A stretch of 51,775 bases of DNA, from the NCBI GenBank assembly GCA_904419545.1, contig CAJFRY010000006.1, positions 90,609-142,383 of the forward strand, written 5' to 3'. This document shows positions 16,375 through 25,122 of the stretch, in pieces; the first letter of the stretch is position 1, and every line of letters begins with the position of its first letter. The DNA comes from Candidatus Woodwardiibium gallinarum (GTDB lineage: Bacteria; Bacillota; Clostridia; Oscillospirales; CAG-382). The notes below the pieces were generated by a model. That model saw only the letters and a list, made by a program, of their open reading frames with translations. It was not told the DNA's origin and ran no database searches. The position numbers and the translations under genes were made by a program.

Positions 16375-17577
16375 ATGGGACTAAACGACGTCGTATCGGC
16401 CGAGCGGCTGCACATCGGCTTTTTCGGCATGTGCAACGCCGGCAAATCCAGTCTGGTCAACGCCGTGACCGGACAGCAGCTCTCGGTCGTGTCCGAGGTC
16501 AGGGGCACGACGACCGACCCGGTTAAAAAAGCAATGGAGCTGCTGCCGCTGGGCCCCGTCGTCATTTTGGACACACCGGGCCTCGACGACGAAAGCGAGT
16601 TGGGCAAGCTGCGCGTGGAGAGAGCTGAGCGGATGCTGGCGCAGACGGACATTGCCGTTCTGGTAGCGGATGGAACGCAGGGCCTGCGCGACGAGGACGC
16701 AAGACTGTTAGAGCAGCTCGACGCGCGCAAAATTCCCTACATCATCGCCTACAGCAAGGCGGACCGCGTCGCGAAGCGGGGCGCAGTCGGTGAAAACGCG
16801 CTCTATGTCAGCGCCGTCACGGGCGAGGGGATTTTTGAACTGAAGGAACGGCTGGGGGCATTTGCCAAACGCCTGCAAAACCCGAAATCCCTCGTGCGCG
16901 ACCTGCTGGCGGCGGGAAACGTGGTGGTCCTGGTGACGCCGATTGACGAAGCGGCGCCCAAGGGCAGGCTGATCCTGCCCCAGCAGATGGTCCTGCGCGA
17001 CGTTCTGGACGCAAACGCCATCGCCGTCGTCTGTCAGGACACCGAGCTGCAAAGGACGCTGGACAGCCTGAAAAACAAGCCTCGGATGGTCATCACCGAC
17101 TCGCAGGCGTTTGAAAGCGTCGCCAGGTGCACGCCCGCCGACGTCCCTTTGACCTCCTTTTCCATCCTGATGGCGCGCTACAAAGGCGACCTGCGCGAAC
17201 TGGTAAAAGGCTTCGCCGCGCTGCGGACGCTGCGGGACGGCGACAGGGTGCTGATCTCCGAGGGCTGCACGCACCACCGGCAGTGCAACGACATCGGCAC
17301 CGTGAAAATGCCGGGGTGGATCGAGCGCTTCACGGGCGTAAAGCCCGCGTACAGCTTCACCTCCGGCGGGGAATTCCCGAAAGAGCTGAAGGACTGCCGC
17401 GTGATCGTGCATTGCGGCGGCTGTATGCTCAACGAAGCCGAAATGAAGCACCGCATCCGCCAAGCCATGGATTCAAACGTACCGATTGTGAATTACGGAA
17501 TCGCCATCGCAGGCATGCACGGCATCCTTCGCCGCAGTCTGGAGCTTTTTCCGGACATTCTGCGCCTGCTGGACTGA
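16375..17577 (+). CDS. hydF: [FeFe]-hydrogenase maturase HydF (GTPase scaffold)
   Basis: 400 residues. The N-terminal GTPase domain has G1 GMCNAGKSS (18-26), DTPG and YSKAD. The C-terminal cluster site fits CxHx46CxxC: Cys298, His300, then Cys347 and Cys350, with His346 before the pair. HydF is the scaffold on which the two-iron subcluster is assembled before transfer to the hydrogenase. Ribosome site GGGAGAG lies upstream. A strong terminator at 17588-17632 closes the operon. No hydrogenase structural gene is in the window. Confidence 0.95.
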   Translation: MGLNDVVSAERLHIGFFGMCNAGKSSLVNAVTGQQLSVVSEVRGTTTDPVKKAMELLPLGPVVILDTPGLDDESELGKLRVERAERMLAQTDIAVLVADGTQGLRDEDARLLEQLDARKIPYIIAYSKADRVAKRGAVGENALYVSAVTGEGIFELKERLGAFAKRLQNPKSLVRDLLAAGNVVVLVTPIDEAAPKGRLILPQQMVLRDVLDANAIAVVCQDTELQRTLDSLKNKPRMVITDSQAFESVARCTPADVPLTSFSILMARYKGDLRELVKGFAALRTLRDGDRVLISEGCTHHRQCNDIGTVKMPGWIERFTGVKPAYSFTSGGEFPKELKDCRVIVHCGGCMLNEAEMKHRIRQAMDSNVPIVNYGIAIAGMHGILRRSLELFPDILRLLD

Positions 17578-17587
17578 ACAGCCGCAA

Positions 17588-17632
17588 AAGAGCCGCAGCC
17601 GACGCCCGCAAGGGCATTTGGCTGCGGCTCTT
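17588..17632 (+). terminator. Terminator of hydEGF
   Basis: A 13-bp stem (17588-17600 with 17620-17632) with an inner GCCC/GGGC helix, ending in CTTCCCTT. Confidence 0.8.
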
Positions 17633-18105
17633 CCCTTATATCTAAAACCGGTTGGAAACTGTAAAAAAACGGGCATAATCAGAATTTGCGAGACTTTGGC
17701 CTCGCAAATTCCGATATAACGGATTGCGCATAAGTTTTTGCCTGCGGTTTTATCACGTTGTCATGTTCAATAAGAAGCCTGCCCCGTCAGGCGGTGCGGC
17801 AAAATGCGGCGGCCGGGATGTGAAATCCAACGGGAGGGACATCTTGCCTGCGTCATACCGCAGGAAAGCTGCCCATCCCCGCCTGTCCTTTAAAGGCGGC
17901 GCTTTGCAGGCGCTCGACCGTGCGCCTGCAAGCGCATCGGCCGCGTTTTTGCGTCATACGAATCAAAAGTCTGGAAAGCGGGAATCGTCTGCTTTCCCGC
18001 TTTTTCCCGAGTCAAAAATCCTCAGAATGCCGCTTCAGGCACTTGCATACGGCAATTTTCTGCGCCACAATTACGGAAGCAGGACATTTGAGGGAGGACA
18101 ACGCA
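17633..18105. other. Intergenic region with three strong hairpins
   Basis: It holds a perfect 11-bp stem GAATTTGCGAG (17682-17692) with CTCGCAAATTC (17701-17711). A GC-rich stem of about 14 bp follows at about 17898-17934 (GCGCTTTGCAGGCGC with GCGCCTGCAAGCGC). The terminator at 17975-18005 is the third. No gene is supported and no consensus promoter is obvious. Confidence 0.5.
17975..18005 (+). terminator. Intrinsic terminator upstream of the 18106 gene
   Basis: AAAGCGGGAA (17975-17984) pairs with TTCCCGCTTT (17994-18003), with T continuing to 18005. It is 100 nt before the start at 18106, so it may be an attenuator for that gene or the end of an unseen transcript. Confidence 0.65.
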
Positions 18106-18531
18106 TTGGACAACCGGGAATTACAGGAACAAATCGCGAAGTTGAACAAAACGGCGCTTCAATTTGCAAACCGCTGCGGAAAATTTTTCTTTTACACCGA
18201 AAGCAGTATATACGATTTGGAGCAGATTCTGCAAGGGTATCACGAAGATCTCCGTAGCGAAAAGCCGACCGAAAATCAGCTTTGGAGCATGGCAAGCATC
18301 TGGGGCGCCTATCTGGGTGAAACCATGCTCAGAAACGGACTGCGGGACAAAGGCTTCGAATGGGCCGTTGCCGACGGTTCTCCCATCCCCGTGCTGCGGA
18401 ACGGGCCGGCTGTAATCACGCCGATCGACAAGGTATACAAGCGCTTTGTCAACGGACGCGAGGACAACGTGGTTTCCCTTTTATATTCATATGCTTCGGA
18501 TTGCACTGACGGACCAATCGTGATACGTTAA
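18106..18531 (+). CDS. Conserved hypothetical protein, possibly DUF3806-like
   Basis: 141 residues from a TTG start at 18106, chosen because AGGGAGGA lies 8 nt upstream. Longer in-frame starts upstream cross a terminator. It is soluble and mostly helical in the first half. The segment QLWSMASIWGAYLGETMLR, then a DKVYKRFVNGREDNVVSL strand, recalls DUF3806-type proteins, but I am not certain. It is convergent with the XRE regulator downstream. Function unknown. Confidence 0.6.
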   Translation: MDNRELQEQIAKLNKTALQFANRCGKFFFYTESSIYDLEQILQGYHEDLRSEKPTENQLWSMASIWGAYLGETMLRNGLRDKGFEWAVADGSPIPVLRNGPAVITPIDKVYKRFVNGREDNVVSLLYSYASDCTDGPIVIR

Positions 18532-18630
18532 GGGGCAGCAAAGGCTGCGCGGACTTTTGCGCCGCTTTCGCCGCCTAAAAGCCACCGCGCCTTGCTGCGT
18601 TTCTCTGTTTTCCCGCGTCTCCGGGCTTCC

Positions 18631-19701
18631 TTATGAGCCGCAGCGGGGCGAAGCGAGGCTTTGGAAGTCCGCACGCCCGCGCAGCGGGTCGAAGCAGCGA
18701 TTGTTGTCCAGACAGCGCAGGAAGTTGTCCAGATCGGTGACGCCGGTCTCCGGCACGGGAACGTCAACCTCGAGCATATCGAACAGCTTGGCGGTACAGC
18801 GGAACTTCCGCCCGCCGAAATCGGCACACAGCTTCGTCATCGCCTCCGCGTGGCGGCGCGCCGTCCGCAGCGCCTCTATAGCGTCTTCCCAGCGCTGCGC
18901 GCCGCAGAGCCGGAAAGCCTTGTGGACGGCGTTGTATTGCAGTGTATTGTGGTAGAGCCCCAAATGGCCGTCGGGGAACAGCAGGCTGACGATCTGCTCG
19001 ACCGCGTCGTACGCCTCCGGGCCGCCGATTTCCCGAAGCCGCATCAGAAGTTCGAACAGCGCATGGTCCGCCAGCTTCTGACAAAGCGCCCGCTTTTCCC
19101 CGCCCTCCAAACAGAGAGCGAGCAGTTCGTCGCGTTTCCGTTCGTCCTGCTCAGACCCGGCGTAAGTTTTAGCCTCCGGATTCCTGCCGAGATAATGCAA
19201 CGCGAGCACAATGCCGTACCGCGCTTTTGCAAGCAGCTTCTCCTCGTCGGCGCGGTCGAGAACGGTCCGGTAATGCTGCACGGCACTTTCCAGCAGCGTG
19301 CGGTACGCCCCGTCATCCTCACGCAGGAACGCGACGTAGCATTCCGCAGAGGCCAGCCATTCCAGATACGGCAGGTCGCCCGGATATTCCGCCGCCGCGC
19401 GGCAGGCAATCTCATAATTCTTTTCCTTGTCATCGTGCTTCCAGTAGTCCCTGAAGGCTTCGTCGAATTCGGCGCGGCGAAGGTCCTTTTCATACGTTTC
19501 CATCCCGAGCAGGTGGTCGGCGCTCACGCCGAACAGGTTGCAGAGCGGCGGCAGCAGCGATATATCGGGCATCGCCGCGTCGGTCTCCCAGCGGCTGACC
19601 GCCTGCGGGGAAATGGACAGCAGCTCGGCGAGATTTTCCTGCGTCAGTCCCGCGTCCCGGCGCAGAGCTCGGATTCTTTGTCCGAAGGTCATCGGAATCA
19701 T
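18631..19701 (-). CDS. XRE-family regulator with helical C-terminus (paralogue)
   Basis: 356 residues. Helix-turn-helix at about 6-60 (TFGQRIRALRRDAGLTQENL, then SPQAVSRWETDAAMPD), and about 290 residues of helices rich in Ala, Leu and Glu follow. The ending FDPLRGRADFQSL parallels the FDFLRGDPEFDTL ending of the regulator at 4369, so both belong to one family of probable stress or nutrient sensors. Start ATG 19701 has AAGGAG 3 nt upstream. The ATG three codons later (19692) has 12 nt spacing, and either could be used. Target unknown. Confidence 0.82.
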   Translation of the reverse strand: MIPMTFGQRIRALRRDAGLTQENLAELLSISPQAVSRWETDAAMPDISLLPPLCNLFGVSADHLLGMETYEKDLRRAEFDEAFRDYWKHDDKEKNYEIACRAAAEYPGDLPYLEWLASAECYVAFLREDDGAYRTLLESAVQHYRTVLDRADEEKLLAKARYGIVLALHYLGRNPEAKTYAGSEQDERKRDELLALCLEGGEKRALCQKLADHALFELLMRLREIGGPEAYDAVEQIVSLLFPDGHLGLYHNTLQYNAVHKAFRLCGAQRWEDAIEALRTARRHAEAMTKLCADFGGRKFRCTAKLFDMLEVDVPVPETGVTDLDNFLRCLDNNRCFDPLRGRADFQSLASPRCGS

Positions 19702-19895
19702 CCACTCCTTATACGATAATTTGCTAAAAACAAAGCGACGGCTTCGGCTTCCGACGCCCTGCCGTGTACGTACGGGGCAAGGCCTCTTTATCCTTTGCCC
19801 GACCGGTCTGTTCCTATTCTACCACCCGGACCGCCCTTTGTCCACCTCTCGCTGTTTGAGGCGAAGTAAACGCAAAATGGAGCTGCAAAAGCATG

Positions 19896-19927
19896 AAAAA
19901 AGGAGCCTGCTTCTTTCTCCAGACTCC
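19896..19927 (-). terminator. Terminator after the DUF4855 gene
   Basis: On the minus strand GGAGTCTG pairs with CAGGCTCC and is followed by TTTTTTC. It lies 127 bp past the DUF4855 stop codon. Confidence 0.75.
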
Positions 19928-19942
19928 CATATGGACGTTTTT

Positions 19943-19978
19943 CGGGAGGGAACCCTTTCTCCGGGCGGTTCCCTCCCG
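19943..19978. other. Perfect 12-bp inverted repeat
   Basis: CGGGAGGGAACC (19943-19954) pairs with GGTTCCCTCCCG (19967-19978). It has no T-run on the minus strand, where the upstream gene is transcribed. It may support termination together with 19896-19927 or stabilise the mRNA 3' end. Confidence 0.5.
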
Positions 19979-20053
19979 AGCAGCTTTTCTTCAGGTTTGA
20001 GACAGCGTCTTTATCCGCGCCCTGAAACCCGAAAAAGCCTTCAGACTACGGTT

Positions 20054-22210
20054 TTATTTCTTCTTTTTCTTGTTTTTGCCGCCCGCGAGCTTGCCGGTCG
20101 CCGCAGCTACGCCCGCCGCGATTCCGCCGACGAGGACGACCGCGCCGGCGGCGAGTCCGCCGATGAGCGCCCAGTTGGTTCCCTTTTCCTGCGGCGCATC
20201 CCCGCCGGAGACCGCACCGTCCGACGGCTCGGGCTGCGAAGCGCCGCCCGCTTCGCCGGTAACGTTGACCCGGAAGGTCAGCTCCTCGGTCGTACCGTCA
20301 GGCTTGTTAACGGTGATGGCAAAGCTGTCTTCACCGACGTAATTGCGGTCGGGACGGTAGCGGAACTCATTCCGCTCCGGAAAACAGGAGACTGTTCCGT
20401 TGGGCGCCTGTTCAGAGACCTCAAAATCATTCATCCAATCACCCGAAATGGTGATCTCTCCCGAATACAGGTCGCCCTGCGCAACGGTGATTTCCGGCTC
20501 GTATTGGACTTCCACCTCTTCAGGCAGGCTGAGGGTGCCTTTGATGAATTTATACAGCGCGTCGTAGAACCAGCGGACTCGGGCGTCGCTGCTGACGGCG
20601 CACTGATGGACGCTGCCATAGCCCGCGCCCTGATAATAGGCGTGGACGGCATCGGTCATCATACCGCTGCGCGAGGCCGAGACAAGATATTGAAGGAAAT
20701 AATCGGCATACGGGTCCATATTCGTCGCCAGGTTCTCCTTCATCTCCATCTGGATGCCAAAGTGATACTTGGCGGCAGTGTCGACAAAGTCCTCCATAAA
20801 GCTTGCCGGGTCCTTCTGCGCCCACGCGTTAAAGGAGAGGTTCGGCTGGAGAATGGTCGCGTCGAACCCGATGTCCTCCGCCATCCAGCTTCCGGCGGAC
20901 TGGAAATACGGAATAAAGACGCATTGCAGGCCGCGGCTCTGGATCTGTTCCACGCAGCGGTACGCCATCTCAACCTCATAATCGTTCTGATCCTCGATGA
21001 TCGATTCACTGCACCAGAAAAAGCCCTTGAAGTCGAGATGCTCGTAATTGTTTTCCGCAAACCGCCGGATGCACTCGTCCACAAACCAGCAGTATACGTC
21101 GACACAGTCGTCGAGGGTGGAGATTTTTTCGACCACACCGTCTCCGTCCCAATCACCGAAATCGAGATCACTGATCTTCGGATAGGGCACGGTGAGGTAA
21201 ACGGCCGTTTTGTGCGTATCGGGCAGGTCAAGGTCGGCCTTCAGCTCGGCGGTAGCCTCGTTGAGCGCATCAAGGTTGATGCCCTCGCCGAAGGTGTTGT
21301 CCAGCAGATATTCCCAATCGGAAAGCACCGTCGGGCCGCCGTCCTTGGTCAGCTTGCCGCCGGACGGGCAGAAGCCCTGGAGAATCAGGAACATAATCGC
21401 GTCAAACATCGTGTCGACATAATTGCCTTCGGAATCGACATAGCCGATGTAAGAGCGGAAAACATCCTTGGTGTTGTTGACAAGCGTCTCGTCCTGCGGG
21501 TAATAGCCGTTATGAAAGCACATGATGTCCCGCACGCCGATATCGGCGCCGTTATCGAAATACAGTTCCTCTTCTTCAGGCGGTACGGGGGACAGCGCAC
21601 GCGCATCGTCGGTCAGCGCGCCGCCGTAGACCTCGATCTCATCAAGGAAGGTGTTGACCTGCACGTCGAAATGGACACGTACATAGCGGGCGCGCGCCGA
21701 AGCGAAATCAGCCGTATACGGTACGCGGACGCGGCCGTCAAGAGTATTGGAGACCGGTTTTTCAATGGTGGCGACCGTCTCGAAATCGGTTCCGTTTTCA
21801 CTGAGCGAGACGGTGAGCGTGCGCGGGCAGTAGACGCCCTCCTCGCGGTTCTGCAGAAATTCCATCGCTACGCCGTCGACCGACATCGTTTCGCCCAGAT
21901 CGATGGTCACGGTGCGGCCGTAGGCATTGACAAAATGCGCCCATAAGCCGGAATAGTATTCCGAGGTGCCGTAGACACCGTCGGTAAGCTGCTCCTTGCC
22001 GCCCTGCTCGGTGGTACCGAGGCTATGCTCGTTCGGCGCGTCGCTCTCAACGGTGTAGGGCTTGCCGAGCGCGATGTTCGTGCGCCCCTCCGCGGCAAAC
22101 GCAGGAAGTGCGACCGGCAGCATGGCCGAAGCCAGCAGGCCGGCCAATACCTGTTTGGTCAATTTCATAAGCCGTTTTCTCATTCCCTTCGGTTCTGTGG
22201 ATCTTTTCAC
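20054..22210 (-). CDS. Secreted DUF4855 protein with membrane anchor
   Basis: Up to 718 residues. A GTG start at 22210 overlaps the yebC stop as GTGA and has GAGG 7 nt upstream. An ATG at 22183 is an alternative. A signal peptide (KQVLAGLLASAMLPVALPAFA) is followed by a discoidin-like beta domain (about 45-195: NIALGKPYTVES, RYVRVHFDVQ). A DUF4855 domain spans about 210-540 (DIGVRDIMCFHNGYY, HLDFKGFFWCSESI, VFIPYFQSAG). Next is an Ig/cadherin-like module (about 545-650), then a C-terminal membrane segment with a lysine-rich tail. DUF4855 looks like a TIM-barrel glycosidase-type fold; activity is unproven. Probably displayed on the cell surface and possibly acting on glycans. Confidence 0.85.
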   Translation of the reverse strand: MKRSTEPKGMRKRLMKLTKQVLAGLLASAMLPVALPAFAAEGRTNIALGKPYTVESDAPNEHSLGTTEQGGKEQLTDGVYGTSEYYSGLWAHFVNAYGRTVTIDLGETMSVDGVAMEFLQNREEGVYCPRTLTVSLSENGTDFETVATIEKPVSNTLDGRVRVPYTADFASARARYVRVHFDVQVNTFLDEIEVYGGALTDDARALSPVPPEEEELYFDNGADIGVRDIMCFHNGYYPQDETLVNNTKDVFRSYIGYVDSEGNYVDTMFDAIMFLILQGFCPSGGKLTKDGGPTVLSDWEYLLDNTFGEGINLDALNEATAELKADLDLPDTHKTAVYLTVPYPKISDLDFGDWDGDGVVEKISTLDDCVDVYCWFVDECIRRFAENNYEHLDFKGFFWCSESIIEDQNDYEVEMAYRCVEQIQSRGLQCVFIPYFQSAGSWMAEDIGFDATILQPNLSFNAWAQKDPASFMEDFVDTAAKYHFGIQMEMKENLATNMDPYADYFLQYLVSASRSGMMTDAVHAYYQGAGYGSVHQCAVSSDARVRWFYDALYKFIKGTLSLPEEVEVQYEPEITVAQGDLYSGEITISGDWMNDFEVSEQAPNGTVSCFPERNEFRYRPDRNYVGEDSFAITVNKPDGTTEELTFRVNVTGEAGGASQPEPSDGAVSGGDAPQEKGTNWALIGGLAAGAVVLVGGIAAGVAAATGKLAGGKNKKKKK

Positions 22211-22935
22211 TCGTCATCCTCCCAGTTGTGCCAGACATTCTGCACGTCGTCGTTGTCCTCCAGCATACCGAGCAGCTTGTTCATCTTCGTGCGCTGCTCC
22301 TCATCCTCCAGCCGGACATAAGTGTTCGGAATTTTTTCCACCTCGGCGGAAAGGAAGGCGTATCCCTTCTCCGCCAGCGCATCGCGGACGGACGGCAGCT
22401 CGGACGGGTCGGTAAAGACCTCGAATATCCCGTCGTCACCGGTAAAATCGACCGCACCGCACTCCATTACATCCTCCATAAAGCGGTCCTCATCGGCGAC
22501 GGTTTTGCCGTCAACCACGATCACGCCCTTATCCGCAAACATGAAGGAAACGCAGCCCGTCGTACCCATATTGCCTCCGCACTTATCGAAGGAATGGCGG
22601 ATATCCGCCGCCGTGCGGTTGCGGTTGTCGGTCGTCGTTTCCACAATTACGGCTACACCGCCGATGCCGTAGCCCTCGTAGACGACAACCTCATACTGCG
22701 CACCGTCTCCGCCGGCGGCCTTCTTGATGACACGTTCGATGTTGTCGTTGGGGACATTGTTGGCTTTGGCTTTCTGGATCAGGTCGCGCAGGCGCGTATT
22801 GGACACAGGGTCCGGCCCGCCCTCTCGGACGGCGATGGAAATCTCCTTTCCGATTTTGGTGAAGACGCTCGCGCGCTGCGCATCGGTCTTCTCCTTTTTA
22901 TGCATAATGTTTTTCCATTTGGAATGTCCGGACAT
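22207..22935 (-). CDS. yebC: YebC/PmpR family protein
   Basis: 242 residues from ATG 22935, which opens the conserved MSGHSKWKNIMHKKEKTDA. Other hallmarks are GPDPVSNTRLRDLIQKAKAN and NVPNDNIERVIKKA. The acidic C-terminus is typical. Members are nucleoid or ribosome associated; some act as transcription regulators, and recent work links YebC-type proteins to relief of ribosome stalling at polyproline. It sits between argS (84 bp upstream) and the DUF4855 gene, whose GTG start overlaps its stop. Confidence 0.94.
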   Translation of the reverse strand: MSGHSKWKNIMHKKEKTDAQRASVFTKIGKEISIAVREGGPDPVSNTRLRDLIQKAKANNVPNDNIERVIKKAAGGDGAQYEVVVYEGYGIGGVAVIVETTTDNRNRTAADIRHSFDKCGGNMGTTGCVSFMFADKGVIVVDGKTVADEDRFMEDVMECGAVDFTGDDGIFEVFTDPSELPSVRDALAEKGYAFLSAEVEKIPNTYVRLEDEEQRTKMNKLLGMLEDNDDVQNVWHNWEDDE

Positions 22936-23018
22936 AACAATACCTTTGCCTTTGCCGCACAAAGGCTTCCTTTCTTGCAGAATTTAACGGTTCGGGAAAC
23001 GGTAACAGCCGCCCGCCA

Positions 23019-24719
23019 TTATATTTCTTCGGTCCGCCGGATGGTGAGCAGATCGAGCGATTTGCCGATGATCTGCCGCGCCGCGGCCGTCAGCCGCAGA
23101 CGGAAGGCCTGCTCGGCGCCGGACGACTTCAGGATCGGGCAATTGTGGTAAAACACATTATAGGCCGCGCAGACATCCAGAACATAGCGCGAGACGATGC
23201 TCGGCTCGTACTCATTGAGCGCCGCGTCCACGCGTGCAGGGAAGCGCAGGAGCGTTTTGACCAGCGCCGTCTCGTCGGCCGACGGGACATAGCCGGCAGC
23301 CGCGCCTTCGTCAGGGCAGGCCGCTTTACGCAACACGCTGGACGCGCGCGCGTAGGTGTACTGCACATACGGACCGGTATTGCCGTCGAAGGAGAGCGCG
23401 CCCTCCCAGGTGAAGTTGGTATCCTTGATGCGGCTGCCCGAAAGCGCGTTGAAAATCACCGCGCCCGTGCCGACGGCGACGGCAGTCTCGTGCCGGTTGG
23501 GCAGCGAAGCATTTTTCTCTTCCATAATCTTTTCGGCCTTGGCGATAGCCTCGGCAAACAGGTCGTCCAGCAGGATCACGTTGCCCGTGCGCGAAGCCAG
23601 CTTCTCGCCGCCCACGCTCATCGTTCCGTAAGGCACGTGAACAAGCTGATCGGCCCAATCGTAGCCCATCAGTTCGACGACCTTGAACCACTGGGCAAAA
23701 TGCAGGCTCTGTCCGGCACTGGTGACATAGATGCACTTGTCGAAATTATAGGTCTTTTTGCGCCAGACGGCGGCGGCAATATCACGCGTGGGATAAAGGG
23801 TCGAGCCGTCGCGCTTGAGGATGAGGGCGGGCGGCATCCCGTATGCGTCGAGCGGGACGATCCACGCGCCGTCATCCTGCACGAGCAGCTTTTTCTCGCG
23901 CAGCTCCTCGACGATGGCGGGCATTTTATCGGTGAAAAAACTCTCGCCGTCATACGAATCGAACTCGATGCCGAGAAGCTCGTAGGTCTTTTTATACTCA
24001 CGCAGCGAAATTTCCTTGAAATAGCGCCAGATCGCCAGATATTCCTCGTTGCCGCGCTCCAGCTCCGCAAATGCGGCGCGCGCTTCGTCGTTGAGCGAAG
24101 GGTCCTTCTCCGATTCGTCGGAAAAACGGACGTAGATGTCCACCAGCTCCTCGATGCCGCGTTCGGCCACGCGGTCGGCGGAACTCCATTTCTTATACGC
24201 GACGATCAGCTTGCCGAACTGGGTGCCCCAGTCGCCGAGGTAGTTGATGCCCACACAGCGGTAGCCGCAGAAGGCGTGCAGGTTTTTGATGGCGTTGCCG
24301 ATAACCGTCGTACCGAGATGTCCCACGTGGAAGCGCTTGGCGATGTTGGGCGAGGAATAATCGATGACCATTGTTTTTCCCATCCCCTGCCCGCGCGCGC
24401 CGAAATCGGGGTTTTGCAGAATCGCATCCACCCGTCCGGCATAAAAGGCGGGGTCGATGAAAAAATTCAGGTAGCCGTTGACCGCTTCGGCGCGCAGAAC
24501 GCCGTCCGGCAGCTTCACCGAAACGGCGATGTCGGAAGCAATAGCGGCCGGGCTTTTGCGCAGTGCTTTGGCCAGCCGGAAGCAGGGCAGCGCGAGGTCG
24601 CCGACGGCGACGTCCTCCGGCTGCTCGAAGAGCGAGGGGAGCGAAACGCCGAGCTGTTCCTCGGTCGCGCCGCAAGCGTCCAGCGCGGCGGAGGCCAATG
24701 TTTGGATGAGCTGTTCCAT
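23019..24719 (-). CDS. argS: Arginine--tRNA ligase
   Basis: 566 residues from ATG 24719 (MEQLIQTLAS). Class I synthetase with the HIGH-type motif FHVGHLGTT after SSPNIAKR, typical of ArgRS. The N-terminal Add1-like domain (about 1-110) and the C-terminal DALR anticodon-binding domain (about 450-566, with YEPSIVSRYVLDVC) are present. It charges tRNA-Arg with arginine. It is the first gene of a probable argS-yebC-DUF4855 operon. The region before it shows a minus-strand TTGACA at 24787-24782, but no strong -10 at normal spacing. Confidence 0.96.
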   Translation of the reverse strand: MEQLIQTLASAALDACGATEEQLGVSLPSLFEQPEDVAVGDLALPCFRLAKALRKSPAAIASDIAVSVKLPDGVLRAEAVNGYLNFFIDPAFYAGRVDAILQNPDFGARGQGMGKTMVIDYSSPNIAKRFHVGHLGTTVIGNAIKNLHAFCGYRCVGINYLGDWGTQFGKLIVAYKKWSSADRVAERGIEELVDIYVRFSDESEKDPSLNDEARAAFAELERGNEEYLAIWRYFKEISLREYKKTYELLGIEFDSYDGESFFTDKMPAIVEELREKKLLVQDDGAWIVPLDAYGMPPALILKRDGSTLYPTRDIAAAVWRKKTYNFDKCIYVTSAGQSLHFAQWFKVVELMGYDWADQLVHVPYGTMSVGGEKLASRTGNVILLDDLFAEAIAKAEKIMEEKNASLPNRHETAVAVGTGAVIFNALSGSRIKDTNFTWEGALSFDGNTGPYVQYTYARASSVLRKAACPDEGAAAGYVPSADETALVKTLLRFPARVDAALNEYEPSIVSRYVLDVCAAYNVFYHNCPILKSSGAEQAFRLRLTAAARQIIGKSLDLLTIRRTEEI

Positions 24720-24983
24720 ATCTTTTTCTACCGTCCTTATTGATAAAAGCAAGGCTGCAGAAAGCAGCGCTTATCTTATATTGTCAACCGAAGCGCAAAC
24801 CGAGAGCTTCCGCGAGCTTCTGCACATCAGATTTGCACAGCGCCTGAAAGCGAAGCGGGGGCTTCGTCTCCCCGGGGGGGGTATCTCGGCAGCCGCGTTC
24901 TGCACGACCGTCAGGATGTTTTCATTATATCACAGCGGCTACGCTTTAGCAAGGGGAAAATCAGCCAAACCGCACAAAAAGCA
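24720..24983. other. Intergenic region upstream of argS
   Basis: It contains an AT-rich stretch at 24770-24790 with TTGACA and ATAAGATAAG on the minus strand, the likely argS promoter region. The rest (24800-24980) holds no supported frame and no T-box-like tRNA-sensing leader that I can recognise. Confidence 0.4.
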
Positions 24984-25012
24984 CCCGCGCTGCCGGAAAC
25001 CGGCAGCGCGGG
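24984..25012 (-). terminator. Terminator of the phosphofructokinase gene
   Basis: A perfect 13-bp stem, CCCGCGCTGCCGG (24984-24996) with its complement (25000-25012) and an AAA loop. The minus strand continues TGCTTTTTG. Confidence 0.9.
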
Positions 25013-25122
25013 AAGAGGATGAAGCACACCGGGTGTTTCGCTGCAAAAGAAATGTTTATCAACCCGCCCGCAAACGGCGGGCCAAACCGATCGGCGAAGG
25101 AACACTGCGGTCTGAAAACGGC

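Noticed and set aside
19538-21946. An 802-codon frame on the plus strand opposite the DUF4855 gene
   Set aside because: It spans two unrelated minus-strand genes and a terminator, and encodes no recognisable domain.
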